From NCBI RefSeq assembly GCF_963678635.1, contig NC_087068.1:57707896-57771895 (forward strand): 64,000 bases of DNA. Direction: 5' to 3'. Position numbers and translations under genes: made by a program. This document shows positions 50,801-63,600 of this stretch, piece by piece (position 1 is the first letter of the stretch; every line of letters begins with the position of its first letter). The notes below the pieces were generated by a model. It had not been told where the DNA came from, did not search any database, and worked only from the letters and a program-made list of their open reading frames with translations. Source of the stretch: Symsagittifera roscoffensis (lineage: Eukaryota > Xenacoelomorpha > Acoela > Convolutidae).

Positions 50801-53800
50801 TCTTAAAAAATCTTGAAGAATCTTTGAAAATTATTGAAGAATCTTGAAGACTTTTCCAAGATTTCAAGATAATTCAAGTTTGCTTTGTGAGTTGCAGAGC
50901 CATCATAAAGGTTCTGGGATATGTTTTTGGTTTTTGGACTGTTAAAAATCTTATAAAACATGAAAAGTTTTGATACATTTTCAAAAGTCTTCAAAATAGT
51001 GGCAAAATTTTCTAAATGACTAGATCTGGGAAGTTTTTAACTACAATAAAAAATGGTTCGAAATAGGCGATGAACTAGATGAATATAACATCCTCTGATT
51101 TACAACTTATCCTACATTTTTCTGAGTGAGAACGTTTTTTTCCACGTTTCAGAGTAGAAAATTTATTTCGTTCTGAAAATGATTGATGAGACATTTAATA
51201 TCATTCAGAGCCCAAAACAATTTTCGAAAATTTTGACGACTATTTTTTAGGTCGACCAAAGAGATTTTCCAAGCTCTCCTAAAGCACTAAAAACGACGCT
51301 GTTTTGGCCAAATTTTCTGCGCCGCCAAAATTTCTGCGCCAAAAAAAAAGGTCAAAAAAGCCGTTTTTGGGCACTTTTTGGAAATTTTTGACCAACAAAT
51401 TGCGTTTTTTTTTCTGGCGCGCGCTCCGCCTCAAAATTAGCATATATTGTGGCCAAAGGCCCCTTTAAAAAATTTTAGGGTCGGTCGGCCAAAATGGATT
51501 TCTTAAAAAGTACCAAAGGGGGACCCTTTGGGTCGGCAGGGGGTCGAATCCCTGAGAAAGGGGGCATCCGCCCAATCCCCCACCCCCTAAATCCGCACCT
51601 AGTTTGCTCAATTAGCCGAGATAGAGTCTGTTTTATAAAATCAACAGGTGACAGCTGAATTGCACCTATTTGTCAAATCTTTTCCTGCAAAAAACAACCC
51701 CATCTTTGCATAAGCAGAGCGCAATGCCGTTTAACTAAGTCCAATTTTTCTCTAACCTAAATTGGAAAAGTAGCAGCGTTTTTGCTGGCATTTTTGCAGC
51801 AACAGCGTTACATCTGGTTTATTTTTGCTGGATTTTTTTTGCTGCATTGACATTCTATCTTCGTATCTGTTTGTTTAGCAGCTAGTGTTTGGTAATTGTC
51901 AATCATATGAGGCGCATATGCTAGGATATGATTTCACCACACCAATTTTTTTATTTATTTTACTTTTTCATTTTTGTTTTCACAATTTTCAGTTTTTTTT
52001 ACTGTTTTCTCGTTTGTGTTTGCAAGATTCTGCTTTGCCTCTGTCTGTAAGTTTTGTGGTACATTTTGATGTGTAATAACAATGGTTAATTCGGTATAAA
52101 AAATCATTGTACAAGACGAAACAAGACATTTTACTATCGGCAACAATTAACCGCAGAATCAATATGCCCAGGTGTGTGATTTAAATTGTTTAATGCTACA
52201 GATTGAATACTTATTACCCTTTTGTTACTTTTATCTTTTTTTGATCAGAATAGACGAAATAGTAATCGTTGTCAAAACATCTAGGTAAAAGTAGTGTGTA
52301 CTAGTTGCACAATAAGTATGGACTCTAGAGGCTTGTCAAAAGTTCTTTTGAAAGTTTTTTAAGCCAAATTTTGAAGCTGGAAGGTCGGCTTTATTTCCAC
52401 CGGCTTAATTTTTGAATAATTTTTTATTTGATTTCATTTTTTCTTGATCTAATTTGAAGGAATATCAATTTATATTTGAAACTTTTGCCAAAATCCAAAT
52501 TAATCCAGCAGACCCTCCTGAATAAAAGTGAAAAAATTAAATAAAGAAATTTTTCAAAATTTCGACTTTTCGACTTTTTCAGTTCAACTTTGGTTGAAAC
52601 TTTAATTGTTTTTGGTCGTTCGATCGGCTGTGTTCATTGCATTCCTTTAGTGCTTATGATATAGTACATGAGTTGTTTCACAATTTTTGTTCACTTATTT
52701 TTGACAAGCTTAGATTTTTTACGAACTTTTCTCCATGCTTTCTCGCACATAAATCGTAAATTTTAAAAAAAGGGGTTTTCAAACGAGGACCCAGCAAGTT
52801 TTATAAAAATCTTCTTTTATTTTTTTCTCGACCAGATGATATTACTGAAACGTTTGCCATTCTTTCCAAATTCTTTTTTATGAAAGACACGTTATCTCCA
52901 TCTTTTTCATCAATTATGAATCATTACGTTTTTGTGGTCTCTGAGTTTTTGTTCCACTGTCGTTTTCTCTGATTTTCTCTGATCGAAAATTTTTTCTTGA
53001 GAACTAAAATTGGCCTGGCTTTCGGCTTCATTGGTTTTTAAAGTCACAGATTTTTTATCCTGTGAATTTTTTGCGTTGTTTTTCTTTGATTTGATTTGTT
53101 TTTGCCATTTTTTATTTTTTTTGTTATTTAAGCAATGATAAATATAAACAATTTGATTTGGTTCTGAGATCTTTATCTTTTTCAATTGTTTTTTTTTAAT
53201 TGTTCTAAATTTTTTCAGGCAAAAATTTTGATTTTTGGATTGAATTTTTAGGTCAATGCAAAATGATTTCAAACTGTTCTGTAATTGTCATATGCTTGTC
53301 TCAAAAAAGAATTTAAAATTGAATCAGAAATAGTTTTTCAAATCGGTGTGCAGTTTGCAAATCGTTTTGTCGAGTGTCTTTTGATGCATGGCAAGCGGGT
53401 TTACAAGGTCGTTTGGAGTCAAATAAAACTTGTTGCTTCTATATTCAAAAATAAATTTTGCACTTATTTTTACTCTAATTAATCAAAACTTTCATCGACT
53501 TATACTTTGTCCATTGCGTTTTTGCATCGTCTCGGTATCATTATTAGTTCAAAAACAAAGTAGTTACAAATTTTTTTTTTTTAAATGATGAATTCACAAA
53601 GTCACTGAAACCATTAATTGAGGAATAGTTGTGGAAGTTTAAAAGCAAAGTATGAAGAATTTTCAGCAGTAACAACATGAAAAAAACTATCAGAATTATA
53701 GCGAAAATGGAGCTCATTGCTTGTATGCGTTTATATTGGAGTAGAACCTAATTCGCTGATATCAAACTCTTTTTTATCTAGTCTCGAAAATTGAGGTAGT

Positions 53801-55625
53801 ATTGTCGACTTTCTGTAGTTTCACTATCAAAAAGTTCCACTTTTTGGAATTTTCTAGAGATGTAGTTGAGCTATGGTTGTCGAAAAAGATTTGCTTTGTG
53901 GGATGCTTAAGTTTTTACATGAATTGTGTTACATTTTTATTTCAGTTTTTTTTTCAATTCCAATGATTGACGCGATTTTGCCAGTGCATCGGATGTTTTT
54001 ATTTTTGTTCTGAAAATTTTAATTCAAGGCTCAGTGCAACTGCTCCTGAAACAGGTGTTAGTAACTGTAAAAATTTATCGCTCAGTTCAAATTAGATAAA
54101 TACTGATAAAAAAGCAACCAGATATATTGTTTGTAGTTTTGTCCAATTTCATCTACTGTCTGAGTTCTATGAGACAATCTCTGTAATAAGAGTTTTTTTA
54201 GCTTGAAAAGTTAGAATCAATAAAAAAGGCGTAAAGTTTGCACTCAGATTTTTTTATCTCCATATCGAATAATAATGATAAAACGACCGGTTTCAGAAGT
54301 TTGTTTACCATTTTTTGATAAAAATTTTTAATTTCGGCTTTCAATGAACTCAATTGCAACCAAAATATGTGAAGTCTCGGCCAAAAGAAAACATTAAGTC
54401 CTTTAAAGAATTTTAATATTGGCTTTAATAAAGAAAAGAAAATTTTTGAATCAGTATTGTGTTAGCGAACAACTGGATTGTACCTACTTTTAAACGCAGT
54501 GAACCTTTTTAAACATCTGAAAAATGTTTCAGTTTTTAGAATCCATTTTTGTTCTACCTGAACATCACAAGTTTTTTTTCGCATCTGTGTTAATTGTCGA
54601 TGCATCATAGTATATAATTGACTTTATTGAACTGCATCAGTCTCGCTGATAAGGCTATGCAACTCATTGAACAGCGACACTTCTCCAAAGTGGCGTAAGC
54701 CTGAATGAAATTTAAGACCATCGAAATTGAAGAAGTGAAAATTGTCATGTAAATACATTGAATCTATTTCCAAATGTAAGCAAACAGTTATACTTAGGAG
54801 CAAGTCAAAGGCCTTTCTCGTGTCGCTTGACGCCTCACGATCAAAAATAAATAAGAGAAATTGATTATGCTAATCAATACATCCTAAAAGTTTTGACTAT
54901 TTTATCACACTTATCACCTTTTATCACGCATTACATTATTATAAATGACGCTCTAAATCTAAAAAATAACAATCAATATAGGAAAAAACGCAAAACCTAC
55001 ACATCTTTGGCCCACAAAAAGCCCATTTAAAAAACTTCTCTTCTCAACACCGATTAGAGATTAGTGTTGATCTTTTGTATCGTTTAGTCCCTAATCAGCA
55101 AGGCTCAAGCTAATCCATTTGTATTTAATAGTTTATTCTGTCAAAAAGCTTTTTTTTCTTAATTTTTTTTGGCAGTGTCTTCCTTAGTTCAATTAAGACA
55201 AATTCTCTACAGGTAAAGGTTTTGTATTTATTTTCACTATTCCTTAATTTCACTATTCCTGTATTTATTTTCACCTTTTTATTTTCCATTTTTTAATCAT
55301 TGAAAAGAATTTGTTAAACTTTGTTCTGCGCTATGTCAGCTTATATAGTTTATAAGAATTTTCTGACTCGAAAACAATGAATATAAGCTTTATGTATTTT
55401 TAAAAAAGACTTCTGACTCAAAAATGACTCAAGTATGACAAAAAGCACTTATTCATTAAAACAATTCAACCATTTTTCTTGTCAAATAAATTGGAAATCA
55501 AATAAATTGGAATTGATAAAACTTAAGCATTTTTGATCGTTGCCATAGGTATAAACGTCTTTAGGAATCAGATCAATGTTTTTAAGAGTAAGGAACTTAG
55601 TGAGTACTCTTACATAGGTCTTGCG
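47808..55625. other. Gene-poor AT-rich region
   Basis: No supportable gene on either strand. Apart from a hAT-MITE relative (51213-51601) and low-complexity TTGAAGAATC repeats near 50800-50880, I see only unstructured AT-rich sequence. ORFs up to 120 codons (for example 49767-50096 and 52910-53272) lack recognisable domains and look like chance frames. Confidence 0.5.
51213..51601 (-). mobile_element. hAT-MITE relative, reversed and truncated
   Basis: The reverse complement aligns to the MITE at 4607-4980 through GCGGATTTAG, GGTCGGTCGG, CCAAAGGC, GCGCGCGCC, AAACGGCTTTTTTGAC, AGTGCTTTAGGAGAGC and GGTCGACC. The outer terminus is decayed (CTAGGTGCGGATTTAG) and the other terminus is missing. Confidence 0.75.
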
Positions 55626-55825
55626 NNNNNNNNNNNNNNNNNNNNNNNNNNNNNNNNNNNNNNNNNNNNNNNNNNNNNNNNNNNNNNNNNNNNNNNNNNN
55701 NNNNNNNNNNNNNNNNNNNNNNNNNNNNNNNNNNNNNNNNNNNNNNNNNNNNNNNNNNNNNNNNNNNNNNNNNNNNNNNNNNNNNNNNNNNNNNNNNNNN
55801 NNNNNNNNNNNNNNNNNNNNNNNNN
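55626..55825. other. 200-N assembly gap
   Basis: Exactly 200 unknown bases, the usual placeholder for a gap of unknown size. It lies just before a duplicated transposon segment, so a collapsed repeat is a likely cause. Confidence 0.99.
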
Positions 55826-57250
55826 ATTGAGTGTAAAGGGTCTGTGGAAGTGGAGATCAGAGACTGCTATGATGCTGTGAGGAGCTGCACTTTTCACAAT
55901 GAGCTGTTTGTGCCGAGCTACATTGTGAACTTGATGAGTGTGAGCTCAGAGGTGGCTAGAGGTCATGCTTCAGTTTCACTGCAGATGCTTCACATCTAAT
56001 GGTACCAGATTGTTCTATGCTACAACTTCAATGAAGAGAGACGACCTCATTGTGAATACGGGGTGCTCTGATCATGTGGTCCGCTACAGGGCTGTCTTTT
56101 CTAGCTCTGAGAGCTAGAGTGTAAAGCAAAATGTGGAGAAACCCAATGGCACGCTGTCAAGGATTGAGTGTAAAGGGTCAGTGGAAGTGGGGATCAGAGA
56201 CTGCCATGATGCTGTGAGGAGCTACACTTTTCACAATGTGCTGTTTGTGCCGAGTTACAATATGAACTTGATGAAAGTGAGCTCAGCGGTGGCTAGAGGG
56301 TCAAGCTTCAATTTCACCGCAGATTCTTCACATCGACTGGCACCAAATTGGGGCGGCTATCTTTTAAGCAGCGCGGCGAGTTTTTATTCCTTGAGTGCAA
56401 ATTCAGGAGGAATCCAATGTGTCTAGTGACGAAGACAAGGAGGCATACTAGTGATGCAATGTTGTGGCACTGACGACTGGGTCACCTCAACCAGCAAAAT
56501 CTTTCATCGCTTGTTAATGTGGACGAGCTAGAGTTCTGCGAAAAGCCTAAGATGGCTGACAGCAGAGCACCGGCAGAGGGGCAACGGGTCTTCAGTGACA
56601 TCCAGGAACCATTTGAAGTACCGAGCATGCATTGTGCACGAGTATGACGACTTCCAGTCAGCTGGCCGTGGTCAAATACCCTGTGTGGCGGAAAAGACTG
56701 ATGCTTTACTGAAGTTCCCGGCATTTGTAGCTGAGCATGCAGCACCGAACAGCCTGCAAACTGACAATGGAGATGTGTTTCCGTCAAATGCGTTAAGGAA
56801 ACTTCGCAGAGAATCCCAGGTGAAGCAAGACTCCACTGTGCCCAATAGTCCTTACTCCCGAACAAAATGGTCTAGCTGAGTGATCACTGAGATGACTCGA
56901 CGTCTGCTGGCCAAAGCAAAGCTATCGAAGATGTTCTGGGTGTGAGCAAAATCTACAGCTGTGAGGGTTCGCAACTTGTGTCCCACTTCCAGCAATGAGA
57001 ACTGCCTTTCACCGAAGGAGATGCAAAATGAGAGACCATCAAAAAAGAGCAATTTGCGTGTGTCCGGTTGCGTGTAGTACTATCTGGATTGAGGCAACAG
57101 CCGAAAACTTGATCCAAAGGGCAAGGAAAGCAAGTTCATTGACTACGACGAAGAGAGCAAAGCCTACTTGTTGATGGATCTAGAGACAAGACGAGTGGTG
57201 CGAGCGAGAGGCGTGAAGTTCAATGAGAACATCATTCCATCATTCAATCA
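55826..57250 (+). pseudogene. Decayed Ty1/copia-type pol fragment
   Basis: Landmarks in copia order: a VNTGCSDHVV protease motif (about 56050-56080) in which the catalytic Asp is Asn; a FHNVLFVPSYNMNLMKVS segment; a Gag-pre-integrase RLGHLNQQNLSSL block (about 56475-56515) preceded by a TGA; an integrase with LQTDNGDVF (about 56755) and the RRLLAKAKLSKMFWV helix (about 56900-56942); and DYDEESKAYLL...VKFNEN (about 57140-57230). Stops and frameshifts are frequent. The 55826-55990 segment duplicates 56164-56325, so part of the protease/Gag-pre-integrase region occurs twice. RT and RNase H are absent. Confidence 0.82.
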
Positions 57251-60200
57251 TTATGGAAGAATCTCACTTATTACTTTTAATTTTTTTTTCGTAGCTAAAA
57301 GAAAACAAAATGAACAAAAAATCGGAAATTTCGAAAAAAAAAATGTAACCGCGAAAAAATTAAACTCAGATTTTAATCATAGTTTAAAAACTGGTCATAG
57401 ACAGTACATATAAGAAAACAAAAACGGCAAGAAGAACACCAGTTGACAAAAAAAGCAAACTATTTGTTCTAAAAAAAAGTTAACTAGAAGCATCTCAACT
57501 AATGGATACTATGCGATACTTGCAAAATGATATTGCTGGTGATAAAGAGAAAGAAATGACTAAAACATTTATCAGGTTTTTTTTCCTTTTTTCAAACAAA
57601 AAAACGTAGCTAAAAATCATTTGCGCCTCTATCGTGAATCCAATTTAAAAAATAGAGACCTTAAACCAAAACAGAATCGAAGAACATGCAGCCAGCAAGT
57701 TGATTTTTTTTTGGTTTCTTTCTTAGGCATAGAATTGTTTTTAGAGATAATTAAGCTAGAAAATGTAAGAAAGTATAATTACAAAGCTCTAAATTTGATT
57801 AAAAACTCAAAATTTATTTAATCGAAGAGGTAAAGCTAAACTTCGCAAGCACATGCTATAAAACGGCAAAAATGATGAAGTTTGAAACAAGGAAAAAATA
57901 TAAAAATATATAAAATATTTTAAAAAACTTTTGTCATGAATCGGAATCAAACTAACAATATCCGACTATAAAACAGTTACATATGCTAGCAAAAAGTCAG
58001 TTCTACTTAGCAAAGTTACTACCAAGTAAGACTTAATTTTTTGCCGGAATAGAGCCACCGATCTAAAGATAATTTAAATAACGTCCCTTCATTTGCGTCA
58101 TGGTCGCTTGACAATTTAATAGAACTAGCCACCAATAAAGCAGCTGCAGATGCTATAAAATTCTCACTGCAGCAAAAGTACCAATAAAAATACTTTTTTG
58201 CAAGATAAGTAAAAGTTAAGAACAAGTTAAGAACAAAACGTATATAGTTCGTAGTATGACGCTTTGGTCGCTTGCTGGCTTGTGCGCGAAACTTAATTGG
58301 AAAAAGATGACGGGCAAATAAGCCGACTTAAACTAAGACAAAATCATTGAAGTCGACATAATAATCAAGTTTTTTTGTGTAAATTTTTTTGTGCAGTTTG
58401 CCCCTGGATGTATTGGGAATCGAAATAAGAGGTTCAAGTAGGACCATCGATAAAATTGAAGATGACCACTTAGTTAAGTCATTCTGCAAACAGAGTTATT
58501 TGTGGGTAAAAGACTAGTACCCGGTTGCATTACCCTTTCTCATTGCAAAACTAATTTAAAAAAAAACTTAAAATATGAATTTTTTCTACAAAGTTGTTTG
58601 AAACGTTTTCCATTAAATTTTTATTTTTTTAAACAAACCAACTCAAGGCGTGAATACTGGACAAGCTAAAGGCAAGTTTCAACTAATTTCTTAAATTTTA
58701 GGCATTTTCATGAGACGCTACAATTCTATACCCGGGTTGAGGTGCTCGACTTATATTACGACCGAATTCGTACGAACGCGCAGAAGTTGTTTGACCCAAA
58801 ATCCGTGGTCGAAACAGCCTTTTCGTTCAAAGACAATCTCGACACACGGTCGAACCATAATCGAACACAAAGACTCTTTCCCATAAGACTATACTGGCCT
58901 GAGTTTCCTGTGTTTGGGTCTGTCACACTTCAGATACTCGTCCAGTCCCACCAGTCGGTTGGTCATACTCTCTAATCTGTTTCTAGTAGTTTAATAACTA
59001 AGTTATGATAACTAAATAATTATTTAGACACTTAGGTCGACGTTCACAGTTTGCGAATAAGGCGAACAAAGCTTATCTGAATTATGTGGAGAAACTTCAA
59101 TCAGAATTTCAATCGGAATAACTTAGATGGGTCCCATGATTTTAAAAAAGTTGCAATCGAGTTTCCGTCAAATCTACACTCTTTCGTAACCATGAAACTC
59201 CTGATAACACGAAAAAAATGTTTTAAGTGTTGTGTTTTATTTGGTTGATCAATTTTTTTCAGGGTTATTAACTATTGTTTCTGAGACCCATCTACCTATA
59301 AATGGTTATTTTTAACTTCAGTTCCAAATAGCTAAACAGTTTCAAATAAAACCAACAGTTATTCGTTATTAAACTCAATAATCTCTGTTTTGAACGTGTA
59401 ATTTTCTCTGACTTGCTTTTTGAGCGAATCTTTATCAAAATGCAGTTTTCAATGTGCTTAAGATATTAGAGCGTATCAGAGCACCTGTTTAACACGGTAA
59501 TGTGCTTATAGACAGTAAAATGACCAGCCCTCAATCAATTGTGATTCTACGTTCAAATGCAGTGAAAAAATACCTGTTAATCTCTGATAACAATCTCAAA
59601 CATAAATAATAATTTTCGATGCTGAAACACTAAAAGCAGATGCTCTCTCAATAACATGTGAACCAGTATTCAATTTCATGACAACATTCAGGCACAGATC
59701 TAAAGTTTTCTCCGGTGAGAAGGGCCTTGAAAAAGTCAAAAATATTTTCGCATTTATTTAGGTTGACCGAATTGATTTTATCAGACCTCCCATAACACTT
59801 TTGAGACCTTGTTTTGCCTACAAATTGTTAGGGAATTGTTATTGGAATTTCACGGGCCAAACATGACGTTTGAGAGCAATATTGAATGTTTTGACCAAAA
59901 AATCTGTTATCTCGCGGTGCGCGCTCCAACCCCAAAGTTAGTGTATTTTGGCTCCGAAGGCACGCTTTGAAAAAACTTATAACTGAGACGATTTTGTTGA
60001 TTTAGTGGTTTTGATATCAATTTACTTCAATTTAAAAAACAATTTCCGATTCTACGGGTTGTTCAGTTTTCGCCGACTAAAATTTGCCGTGACGGTTTTC
60101 AAAAAGCGTGAGTTCTTTTATTAATCAAATTAATGAAGATTCGGATTTCGAATTGAACTGTTCTAAATGTATTTCTATCAATCCAAAAAATTGTAAATGT

Positions 60201-60360
60201 AAGTTTTATGGTAAAAAAAATCGCGGAAGGCCGGGAACAGTAAATGTGCGCGTACGAAAACGAAAAAGAGCTACCACACGTTAGAAGTTTCATCTTTTCA
60301 TTGACACGAGACTTAACAGTATTCTTCCTGGATGAAATACATACATTTTGTCCGCACGGT
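57251..60360. other. AT-rich region without a supported gene
   Basis: No recognisable gene. At 58702-58978 a TTTTAG-preceded frame of about 91 codons of more balanced composition is present but not identifiable. A short reversed hAT-MITE scrap (GCGCGCTCCAACCCCAAAG and onward) lies near 59910-59975. Confidence 0.4.
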
Positions 60361-60449
60361 GATGTCCCGTTCCATACATTTCTTCCGTTATCCTCGAGAG
60401 AAGAGGCGACAGCAAGTCCTCGCGAATCTCAAATCTGTTATTTTTGAAG
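60361..60449 (+). repeat. Foldback element, single arm
   Basis: One arm only (GATGTCCCGTTCCATACATT ... CAAATCTGTTATTTTTGAAG). It matches the left arms of the two palindromic units downstream. Confidence 0.65.
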
Positions 60450-60721
60450 AAGTCAACAACAATTAGGCCAGAATCCTGAAATTGAAAATTGTTTTTGACA
60501 CAATTGGTGCATTAATGCACAAAAAATTGTTAATTTGTAGTTAACATTGCGTTTGTTAGAAAATTGCACATTTTTAAGTTTTTTTGTCTAACCGATCTCT
60601 AAAAACTACTTAAAAACCAGTTAACCGGATACAAGCTGTTTTGATCAAATTTCTTGCCTTTTTTATTTCTATCAAAGTTTCTCATAGTTTGAAATTTAAA
60701 ACACAGTCATCAACCTCTTTT

Positions 60722-60950
60722 AATGTCCTGTACCATACATTTCTTCCAATGTTCTCGGAAAAAGGTGCAAGAGTAAGTCCTCACGAATCTCAAATCTGTT
60801 ATTTTTGAAGAAACCAACTTCTATTACGCTATAAATCAGCTGGCGTAAAAGTAGTTGGTTTCTTCAGAAATACCAGATTTGAGATTGGCGAGGACTTGCT
60901 GTTGCCCCTGCTCTCGAGAATAAGTGGAAGAAATGTAGGATATAGGACAT
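60722..60950. mobile_element. Foldback (palindromic) element, unit 2
   Basis: The left arm (60722-60832) and right arm (60843-60950) are imperfect reverse complements around a short centre near 60838 (AATCAGCTGG). Arm ends read TGTCCTGTACC and its complement in ...TATAGGACATC. The left arm also shares sequence with unit 3 as far upstream as about 60630. No coding capacity. Confidence 0.7.
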
Positions 60951-61104
60951 CCAGATGGCAACCAGATAAAATCAACAGATTACCTTCCATTTTGAAATTT
61001 GTTCACATCTCGACACCGCGTGTCTTGATTTATTCACAAAAATTTTCAATATATAGCTGTTATTTATCTACTACCTAAAACTACAACCTAAAAACACGAC
61101 TTTC

Positions 61105-61507
61105 AACTCTGATACAAACTGTTTTGATCAAAACAAAGAAAGTTTTTGTTTCTATCTTAGTTATAAAGATTTAAAGTTTGTTATTAACTTTTTTGACGTC
61201 CCGTATCATATATTTTTTCCATCTATTGCCGAGAGAATGATCAACAGCAAGTCTGCAAGAATCTCAAATCTGGAATTTCTACTATTACGCAACTATTATT
61301 ACGCTACTAATCAGCTGCTGTAATAGTAGTTAATTTCTTGAGAAATACTAGATATGAGATTCGTGAGGACTTGCTGTTGCCCCTTCTCTCGAGAACATAT
61401 GGATTAATTGTATTGTACGGGACATCAAAAAAGGTAGATGACAGGATGTCGATTTTAAAACTATGATAAAAAAATGTTCATCGGGATAACTTGTATCAGG
61501 GTTGAAC
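61105..61507. mobile_element. Foldback (palindromic) element, unit 3
   Basis: A long imperfect palindrome centred near 61310 (CTACTAATCAGCTG). The outer arms TTCAACTCTGATACAA and its inverse TTGTATCAGGGTTGAA bound about 400 bp. Inner arms carry GACGTCCCGTA and TACGGGACATC. It could fold into one long hairpin and is non-coding. Confidence 0.72.
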
Positions 61508-61510
61508 GTC

Positions 61511-62340
61511 GTTTAAAGTGCATGGAGTAAGTTTTAGAGAGCGCAATAGACAAAAAAAAGATTTAAAAAGAGGTTTAATTTTTTAAAACAAGCAATGTTA
61601 ACAACAAAATTGAGAATTTTTGTGCAATTACGCGCCAATTGCGTCAATAAGCAATTCTCAATATTTAAACTTAAGCCGAATACGCTACGCATATTAGAAA
61701 GCAGTAAAAATTCAGCTCAATTATCAGTTACTTCAATCTGGCCTAGTTACAATTTTCAATCCCATATTATTTCAAATAACACGACTTCAGTAATATATCG
61801 TTTTGCATTCGAACTTGCGTTGGCAATTCTGCCCAGGCCATTGAAAATTTCATCAAAAAATCAACCAAAAAAAGAAAAAATTACCGAGCAAAAACGCTGA
61901 GCCTTATTATTTCAAATTTTACCCGAACCTGAAAACAAGTAAATAGCCGTATTTTTTTTCCTCTAATTTATTAAACTTGAAATTTAATTTTTTCGCAAAT
62001 TTTTTTTTCAAAATTTTCAACAATTTTCAAAGTTTTAATCTACCGTTTAGGTTTTCGTTACGCAAACTATCAGGCAATTTTGACAAATGGATCGAAAAGT
62101 TTCAAAGTCTCACGATGAATTTTTGCACTAATGTTTCAATGGATGTAATTAAATTATTTTAACAATCCTTAAATTTAATCACGACTGAAATCATTATATT
62201 ACCGGAAACGAGTTTCACTTTGAAAAAAAAAGACTAAGCAAGAAGAAGCGCAAAATACGTTTACGAAAAAAATTAAATCAGAAAAATTAAAATTTTGGTA
62301 TTTTAACCGGAACTGAAAAAGAAGCTGGGTCCTTTGCCTT
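61511..62340. other. AT-rich sequence, nothing recognised
   Basis: Short chance frames only; no gene, RNA or mobile-element signature supported. Confidence 0.4.
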
Positions 62341-63600
62341 ACCAGTTTTGCTACAATTTTTTTTCAAGCACAGCTTAAACTCAAGAGGGCCAGCAGACAG
62401 TTAGAAAACTGTCAAAGAACGCAAGAAAACAAAAATACATCCTTGTTTTTTAAATAAAGTTTTTTTCAAATAAAGATTTCTGATTGACCATTTTTAGGGA
62501 CATAAGCGTTTGAGATTGAAATATAGCCAACAGACAGTTGGAAAACAGTCAATGAACGCAGGAAGACAGAAAAAAAAACAGATTTCTGAAAAGATTTCAA
62601 CTTTCGAATTTTAAAGTAGAAATTTTTTAACAATCTTTGAATAACAAAAGGAAATTATGATTGAAACTTTTTCGATCAGAGGATCTTATTTTGAGAAAAC
62701 GGTAAATTTTAATTCCGCTGGGTAATCTAAAAAGTAAATTTTACTTTCGAAACCAGAAATCCTTCACGTTATATCGAGCGATTTCCACATTCGTATTTGC
62801 AGAGTGCAATTAACCTAACGTTCTGCAGAAGAATTCAATTTGAAGTCAAAAACTTTAGGTGTACATGAGTCTATTCATAATTGTATCATTATGTATGAAT
62901 ACACATCTGTAGTGATTAAATCAAGACTTTTTTCTAGCCAAAAATATATCACCAAGACCTATATAAGAGTCTTCACTACGTTTATCGACTCCTAATAAAA
63001 ACAATCTCAATCGAGTTAGCTGGATCATCAGGTTTTGTACCCTGGAGTTGGAAAACAATCATGACCGCAAGGAAACAGAAAAAAAAACAAACGTTCGAAT
63101 TTTGTTTAAAAAAACTTATAGCCTTAAAGCTTTCTGATCTGTAACTACAATTTATACTTATTTTGATGAAATTTTTTTGATAAAAGAATTCAATTTTTGA
63201 TAAATTAACGCAGTTTGAGGAAACTGAATCAATAGTTTTATTTTTCTTTTGCACTGGGAAATTCGAAAATTTAAATCAATTTTTGGAACTAGAAGTCAAT
63301 CAAATTTTTCTTGACCTTAACCTTTTTGCTGTTCGATATTGGAGTTTGTCTTCCTTTCAAAAGAAATCCAAACTCGAAAAAGCAAATTTTACCGTGATCA
63401 AAGTTTAAGACTTTCCTGAAAAAAAAACGAAGAAACACCAAGACTTATATAAGAAAATTCACTTCGTTCAAAACAAAATCCCTTTCGAAAATAGAAGTCA
63501 ATCACGTTTTTCGTAACATAGCAATGTTGCTGTTCGAGTTTCCTTCAATTCAACAAATGCAAAAAAAATTAAAACGAGTTTAAACTAAATCAAGAACCAA
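62340..63600. repeat. Degenerate dispersed/tandem repeats
   Basis: Three diverged copies of a CAGACAGTTGGAAAAC...TCAATGAACGCAGGAA...ACAGAAAAAAAAACA unit occur near 62390, 62530 and 63045. A CAAGACCTATATAAGA...TTCACT unit occurs near 62953 and 63440, and an ACTAGAAGTCAATCA...TTGCTGTTCGA unit near 63287 and 63490. This is probably an old tandem block broken by mutation. Confidence 0.45.

Noticed and set aside
58702-58978. Possible exon of about 91 codons after a TTTTAG acceptor
   Set aside because: Composition is suggestive, but no family match and no partner exon could be found; kept only as a note in the region entry.
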